A stretch of DNA of 64,000 nt, taken from NCBI GenBank assembly GCA_021325635.1, contig JAJPGV010000034.1, positions 248,745-312,744 on the forward strand. Direction: 5' to 3'. Each line of letters opens with the position of its first letter. Position 1 is the stretch's first letter. The translations under genes were made by a program, and so were the position numbers. The notes below the pieces were generated by a model. That model worked only from the letters and a program-made list of their open reading frames with translations, was not told where the DNA came from and searched no databases. Below are positions 59,966-64,000 of this stretch, one piece after another. The DNA is from Chloroflexota bacterium (GTDB lineage Bacteria; Chloroflexota; JAJPGV01).

Positions 59966-60439
59966 ATGCCTGAAAAGCCTGTATTCCTGACCAAAGAAGG
60001 CAAAGCCAAGCTCGAAGCCGAGCTGGACACGCTCGTCAACGAGAAGCGTCCGCAGATCGCCGAGCAGATTCGGCAGGCTAAAGAGGAGGGCGACATCACC
60101 GAAAACGCGGCCTTCGAGGACGCCAAGCACCAGCAGAGCATGATCGAGGGCCGCATCCAGGAGATCCAATACATGCTCAAGCACGCCGAGATGATCGACG
60201 AGGGCAAACACAGCGCGGCCGAAGGCGTGCGTTTGGGCTGCAAAGTCACCGTGCTCGACGACCAGGGCCACGAGGAGCGCTATCTCCTGGTCGGCTCGGC
60301 TGAGGCGGAGCCTCGTGCCGGTCGCATCTCCAACGAATCGCCTGTGGGCAAAGCGCTGCTGGGACACCGGATCGGCGAGCAGGTCGAGGTTCCCACGCCC
60401 TCGGGCAAGCTGCAATTCACCGTGAAAGCAATCGAGTGA
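59966..60439 (+). CDS. greA: Transcription elongation factor GreA
   Basis: 157 residues from ATG 59966 with GGAGG 8 bases upstream. The N-terminal coiled coil (FLTKEGKAKLEAELDTL to YMLKHAEMI) carries the acidic tip, EEGDITENAAFEDAK, that enters the polymerase channel and stimulates transcript cleavage. The C-terminal FKBP-like domain ends SPVGKALLGHRIGEQVEV. All family motifs are present. lysS follows 19 bases after the stop, so the two are co-transcribed, a common arrangement. Expression is probably controlled by the leader terminator. Confidence 0.94.
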   Translation: MPEKPVFLTKEGKAKLEAELDTLVNEKRPQIAEQIRQAKEEGDITENAAFEDAKHQQSMIEGRIQEIQYMLKHAEMIDEGKHSAAEGVRLGCKVTVLDDQGHEERYLLVGSAEAEPRAGRISNESPVGKALLGHRIGEQVEVPTPSGKLQFTVKAIE

Positions 60440-60458
60440 GGATCTGTTCGCGAACGTC

Positions 60459-61943
60459 ATGCCATCCGCGCAGCAGAGTGGCCTGCCGGTGACGCCGGAG
60501 GAGCCATCAGACGATCAGCTGCGCCGTCAGCGGCTGGAGAAGCTCGACCGCATCCGTGAGTCCGGAACGAACCCGTGGCCAACCCGTTTCGAGCGCACCC
60601 ACACCCTGGCCGAGGCACGATCCGCGTTCGGTGAGGATGGCGATCCGCTGCACGTCCGCCTGGCCGGCCGGCTGGTAGCCTTCCGTGACCTCGGCAAGCT
60701 GTCCTTTGCCCAGCTGCAGGACGGTACCGGAAAGCTGCAGATCTCCTTTCAGCTGAAGGATCTGGGCGAGCGCTACGAGGACCTGCGGAACCTGGACATC
60801 GGCGACTTCATCGGGATATCCGGCTACCTATGGCGCACCAGCCGCGGCGAGATCACGGCCGGCGTCCACGACTTCCAGCCACTGGCTAAGTCTTTGCGCC
60901 CCCTGCCTGAGAAGTGGCACGGTCTGGTCGATCCCGAGAAGCGCTACCGCCAGCGCTACCTGGACCTCATCACCAACGACGAGGTGCGGCGGGTCTTCGA
61001 GACCCGAACCCGCATCATCAGCGGAATGCGCCGCTGGCTCGACGAGCGCGGCTTCATGGAAGTGGAAACGCCTGTCCTCCAGCCACTGTACGGCGGAGCC
61101 GCTGCCAGACCATTCGTCACGCATCACCATGCGCTGGACCGCGACCTGTTCCTGCGCATCTCCGACGAGCTGTACCTCAAGCGGCTCATCATCGGCGGAT
61201 TCGACAAGGTCTATGAGATCTCCAAGGACTTCCGCAACGAGGGCATCGATTCCACCCACAATCCCGAGTTCAGCATGATCGAGCTGTACCAGGCATATGC
61301 CGACCTGGGCGACGTCATGACGCTCACCGAGGACCTGGTGCGAGCGCTGGCGCTGGAGGTGCTGCCCGACGGGAGTATCGAGTGCGCGGAGGCAGTCATC
61401 GATTTCCGGCAGCCATTCGCGCGCCTCAGCGTGCGCGAAGCGCTGCAGCGTTGGGCCGGGATCGACGTGCTGGAAGCCACCGACGATGAGCTGGCGGCCC
61501 GAGCAAATCTCCCGGTCGCAGTCGGGCGGGGCAAGCTCGTCGACGAGCTTCTGAGCAATCACGTCGAGCCACAGCTCGTTCAGCCGACGTTCTTGACCGA
61601 CTGGCCGGTCGAGCTCAGCCCCCTGGCGAAGCGGCGCATCGACGAAGCACGATTGGTCGAGCGCTTCGAGCTGTTTGTCGGAGGCGTCGAGCGCGCCAAC
61701 GCCTTCTCAGAGCTGAACGATCCCATCGACCAGCGAGCACGCATGGTCGACCTGGCCAAGCGCCGTGTGGCTGGCGACGTGGAAGCGGCCCCCGTGGACG
61801 AGGACTTCATCGAGGCGTTGGAGTACGGCATGCCGCCGACCGGTGGACTGGGCATCGGTATCGACCGCCTGGTCATGCTGCTCACGGGCCAGACCTCGAT
61901 TCGCGAGGTCATCCTTTTTCCTCAGATGCGCACGCTGCAGTAA
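60459..61943 (+). CDS. lysS: Lysyl-tRNA synthetase, class II
   Basis: 494 residues. The OB-fold anticodon domain (VRLAGRLVAFRDLGKLSFAQ, about 48-130) precedes the class II core. Motif 1 is in FMEVETPVLQPLYGGAAARPF, motif 2 in EISKDFRNEGIDSTHNPEF and motif 3 in GLGIGIDRLVML. It charges tRNA-Lys with lysine. It is in the greA operon; the GH57 gene starts 11 bases after its stop. Confidence 0.95.
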   Translation: MPSAQQSGLPVTPEEPSDDQLRRQRLEKLDRIRESGTNPWPTRFERTHTLAEARSAFGEDGDPLHVRLAGRLVAFRDLGKLSFAQLQDGTGKLQISFQLKDLGERYEDLRNLDIGDFIGISGYLWRTSRGEITAGVHDFQPLAKSLRPLPEKWHGLVDPEKRYRQRYLDLITNDEVRRVFETRTRIISGMRRWLDERGFMEVETPVLQPLYGGAAARPFVTHHHALDRDLFLRISDELYLKRLIIGGFDKVYEISKDFRNEGIDSTHNPEFSMIELYQAYADLGDVMTLTEDLVRALALEVLPDGSIECAEAVIDFRQPFARLSVREALQRWAGIDVLEATDDELAARANLPVAVGRGKLVDELLSNHVEPQLVQPTFLTDWPVELSPLAKRRIDEARLVERFELFVGGVERANAFSELNDPIDQRARMVDLAKRRVAGDVEAAPVDEDFIEALEYGMPPTGGLGIGIDRLVMLLTGQTSIREVILFPQMRTLQ

Positions 61944-61953
61944 TCGCCCGGCT

Positions 61954-63585
61954 ATGACCGCACCGCTCAACGTGGCCTTCGTGTGGCACATGCATCAGCC
62001 CTATTACCGCGACCTGCTCAGCGACCGATCGATGCAGCCGTGGACCCTGCTGCACGGCACCAAGGATTACCTCCACATCGCCCGCGTAATGGAGGCCTTC
62101 CCTACGCTCCACCACACGGTTAACCTGGTCCCAAGCCTGGTCCAGCAGCTGGCCGACCATGCCGCCGGCCAGGTCAGCGGGCCGTTCGTGGATGTGTGCC
62201 GCAAACCCAGCCATGAGCTTACGGACGAGGACCGGCAGTACATCCTTCGTTTCTTTTTCAGCATCAATCACGACAAGGTGATTGCCCGCTACCCACCCTA
62301 CCTGGATCTGCTAGGCCTGCGCGACCGGCACCTCACCCAGGGTGAGCCACTGCCGGAGTGGTTCTGGCCCGACGCTATCGGATGGTTCAACCTGGCCTGG
62401 ATCGACGGAACCTTCATACGCCAGGACCCGGCCCTCTGCGCCCTTGCCTCCAAGCCGCACTTCGACAGCGCTGACCTGCGGCTGCTGTTCCAGCGCCAGA
62501 CCGACATCCTCGCCAAGGTCATCCCAACCTATCGCGACCTGCAAGACCGAGGCCAGGTGGAGCTGTCGACCTCGCCCTATTACCATCCGGTGCTGCCACT
62601 GGTCATCGATAACCACCGCGAAGCCTGGGAGGCTCGCCCGGGCGTGGCGCTGCCGGCAATCCACTTTCACCATCCAGAGGATGCGGCCGAGCAGATCCGC
62701 CGGGCTAGGTCGGCGCACCGCGAGCACTTCGGCCAGGCCCCGGCCGGTCTCTGGCCGAGCGAGGGCGGTGTCAGCCAGTCGCTGATCTATCCCGTAGCCC
62801 GAGCCGGAATCCGCTGGATTGCGTCCGACGAAGAGATCCTCAACCGCAGCCGCGGTTGGAGCTCACGTCGCTTCGACGGCACGGTCGAAGATCCGGCCTC
62901 ACTCTACAGCGCTTACAGCCTGCGCGACGAGGACGCCGAGCTGTCCATTATCTTTCGCGATCGCGGCCTGTCGGATGAGATTGGCTTCAAGTACCAGGCC
63001 TGGGAGCCGGGCGCCGCGGCTCAGGACCTGGTGAACCGCCTGCATGGCATCCGCGACGCACTCGGAGACGCGCGCGGCGAGCACATCGTCCCGCTGATCC
63101 TCGACGGCGAGAACTGCTGGGAGTTCTACGACAACAACGGCGAGGACTTCCTGGTCGCGCTGTTCGAGCTGCTGTCCGGCGACGACACCCTCGGCTGCGT
63201 GACTGTGAGCGAGTATCTCGACCGGCATCCACCTACCCGCCAGCTGGACCGGCTGGCCAGCGGATCGTGGATTGGCGGCACCTTCGACGTTTGGATCGGT
63301 GAGATGGCCCAGAACGTCGCCTGGGACTACCTGGCCCGCGCCCGCGAAGACCTGGTCCGGTGGCAAACGGAGTGCGAAGGGGCCGACATGGGCGTGCTGG
63401 AGCGAGCCTGGGAGGAGATCTACATCGCCGAGGGCAGTGACTGGTTCTGGTGGTACTACAGCGGCAACGACCCCAACCTGGAACGCGGCTTCGACGCCCA
63501 GTTCCGCAAGCACCTGATGAACGTGTACACGCTCATGGGCTCACCCATCCCCGAGCATCTCACCCGTCCCATCCTCGACCACTAG
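61954..63585 (+). CDS. GH57 glycoside hydrolase (alpha-amylase/glucanotransferase type)
   Basis: 543 residues from ATG 61954. VAFVWHMHQPYY is GH57 motif 1. GLWPSEGGVSQ contains the nucleophile Glu, and PLILDGENCWEFYDNNG the acid Asp. Family members act on alpha-1,4 glucans. It is not closely similar to the branching enzyme at 29950-31599, so the two likely have distinct activities in glycogen or maltodextrin metabolism. Close spacing to lysS suggests read-through expression. Confidence 0.88.
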   Translation: MTAPLNVAFVWHMHQPYYRDLLSDRSMQPWTLLHGTKDYLHIARVMEAFPTLHHTVNLVPSLVQQLADHAAGQVSGPFVDVCRKPSHELTDEDRQYILRFFFSINHDKVIARYPPYLDLLGLRDRHLTQGEPLPEWFWPDAIGWFNLAWIDGTFIRQDPALCALASKPHFDSADLRLLFQRQTDILAKVIPTYRDLQDRGQVELSTSPYYHPVLPLVIDNHREAWEARPGVALPAIHFHHPEDAAEQIRRARSAHREHFGQAPAGLWPSEGGVSQSLIYPVARAGIRWIASDEEILNRSRGWSSRRFDGTVEDPASLYSAYSLRDEDAELSIIFRDRGLSDEIGFKYQAWEPGAAAQDLVNRLHGIRDALGDARGEHIVPLILDGENCWEFYDNNGEDFLVALFELLSGDDTLGCVTVSEYLDRHPPTRQLDRLASGSWIGGTFDVWIGEMAQNVAWDYLARAREDLVRWQTECEGADMGVLERAWEEIYIAEGSDWFWWYYSGNDPNLERGFDAQFRKHLMNVYTLMGSPIPEHLTRPILDH

Positions 63586-63764
63586 AACCAGAGCCTACGC
63601 CGTGCGATTGGGGATGGTTTGCGCGAGCCTCGCGCTGCCCAGTCCGGCGCCTCTCCCTAGACGTCGGCGAGTTTGACCTACCTCGTTGCCCGCCGAATGG
63701 GCCGCGCCTTACGCCCCGCCCATTGCCGTTTGCTTACCGAACGCGGCTTGCGCCCAGCTAGCCA

Positions 63765-64000
63765 CTAATCGAACAGCTTGCGTCGCGACACGCTGGCGGC
63801 GATCGCCACTTTCACCACGTCGAACAGGATGAACGGAAACGCCCCGGCGACGATCGCTCGGCGAATCAGCTCCAGCCCACCCACGTGCTGGACCACGTTC
63901 ATCCAGCCCGCCAGGTACGCGACCCCGGACGTGTAGAGCACGATCATCCCCACGCACCCGGCGAAGATGAGCTGAGCCATCGCCCGGCTGGAGCGCTCGC
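63765..64000 (-). CDS. bioY: BioY-family biotin transporter (C-terminal part, cut by window end)
   Basis: The visible 78 codons end the protein: helices LIFAGCVGMIVLYTSGVAYLAGW and IVAGAFPFILFDVVKVAIAA (key parts AGAFPFILFDVVK) are the last two membrane segments of the biotin S-component, and the FPFILFDVVK helix is typical of the family. The 5' end lies beyond base 64000. The protein imports biotin, alone or with an ECF module. No BirA site or other regulatory element is in view. Confidence 0.78.
   Translation of the reverse strand, partial: ERSSRAMAQLIFAGCVGMIVLYTSGVAYLAGWMNVVQHVGGLELIRRAIVAGAFPFILFDVVKVAIAASVSRRKLFD

Overview
The window is high-GC bacterial chromosomal DNA. Ala/Ser/Pro-rich linkers behind lipoprotein signals, two GH57 enzymes, FtsH-like and HtrA-like proteases, a CHASE2 cyclase and several lineage-restricted hypothetical proteins suggest a member of the Chloroflexota. 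This is an inference from gene style; there is no rRNA marker here.

Layout. 0.07-5.5 kb: an iron-sulfur flavin oxidoreductase, a PMT/ArnT-type membrane glycosyltransferase, gluQ and a PilZ protein. 5.8-15.2 kb: one long plus-strand catabolic block made of a SsuABC-type ABC transporter, a cyclase-family hydrolase, two zinc alcohol dehydrogenases, and the E1-alpha, E1-beta and E2 subunits of an acetoin/pyruvate-type dehydrogenase complex. 15.3-17.9 kb: a class A penicillin-binding protein with a C-terminal cupredoxin domain. 17.9-26.2 kb: an accessory region with a C39-like gene, a dead Fic gene, a secreted protein, and a 5.5-kb element sitting inside a tRNA(CAT) gene. The two tRNA halves lie at 20598-20639 and 26153-26195. 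The element holds an intact tRNA(CAT), a translationally coupled HTH-PIN-primase/helicase (TOTE-type) operon with one frameshift, and a later IS66 insertion with an 8-bp target duplication.

26.3-37.5 kb: a small membrane protein, an SDR dehydrogenase, PTPS-III plus FolE (folate/pterin), HtrA, a GH57 branching enzyme, an FAH-family hydrolase, a CHASE2 cyclase and an FtsH-like protease operon ending at a strong bidirectional terminator. 37.6-48.9 kb: a cytochrome b and sulfite-oxidase-like pair, an ECF sigma/anti-sigma pair, a DUF4349 lipoprotein, a degenerate Mre11/Rad50-like pair, a peroxiredoxin, an S41 protease and a 2-hydroxyacid dehydrogenase. 48.9-50.5 kb: a complete IS630-type element with a divergent passenger gene. 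50.5-64 kb: a HAD-like protein, an ACT-domain protein, small zinc and membrane proteins, a tartrate/malate dehydrogenase, a heptanucleotide repeat, a split chromate transporter, a YgjP-type metalloprotease, tatA and a flavin reductase. It continues with a greA gene behind a structured leader, lysS, a second GH57 enzyme and the end of a BioY transporter.

The signals most worth following are the tRNA-splitting element with its replacement tRNA and coupled HTH-PIN-TOTE operon, the Mre11/Rad50-like pair that has lost most catalytic motifs, the PBP-cupredoxin fusion, and the greA leader.
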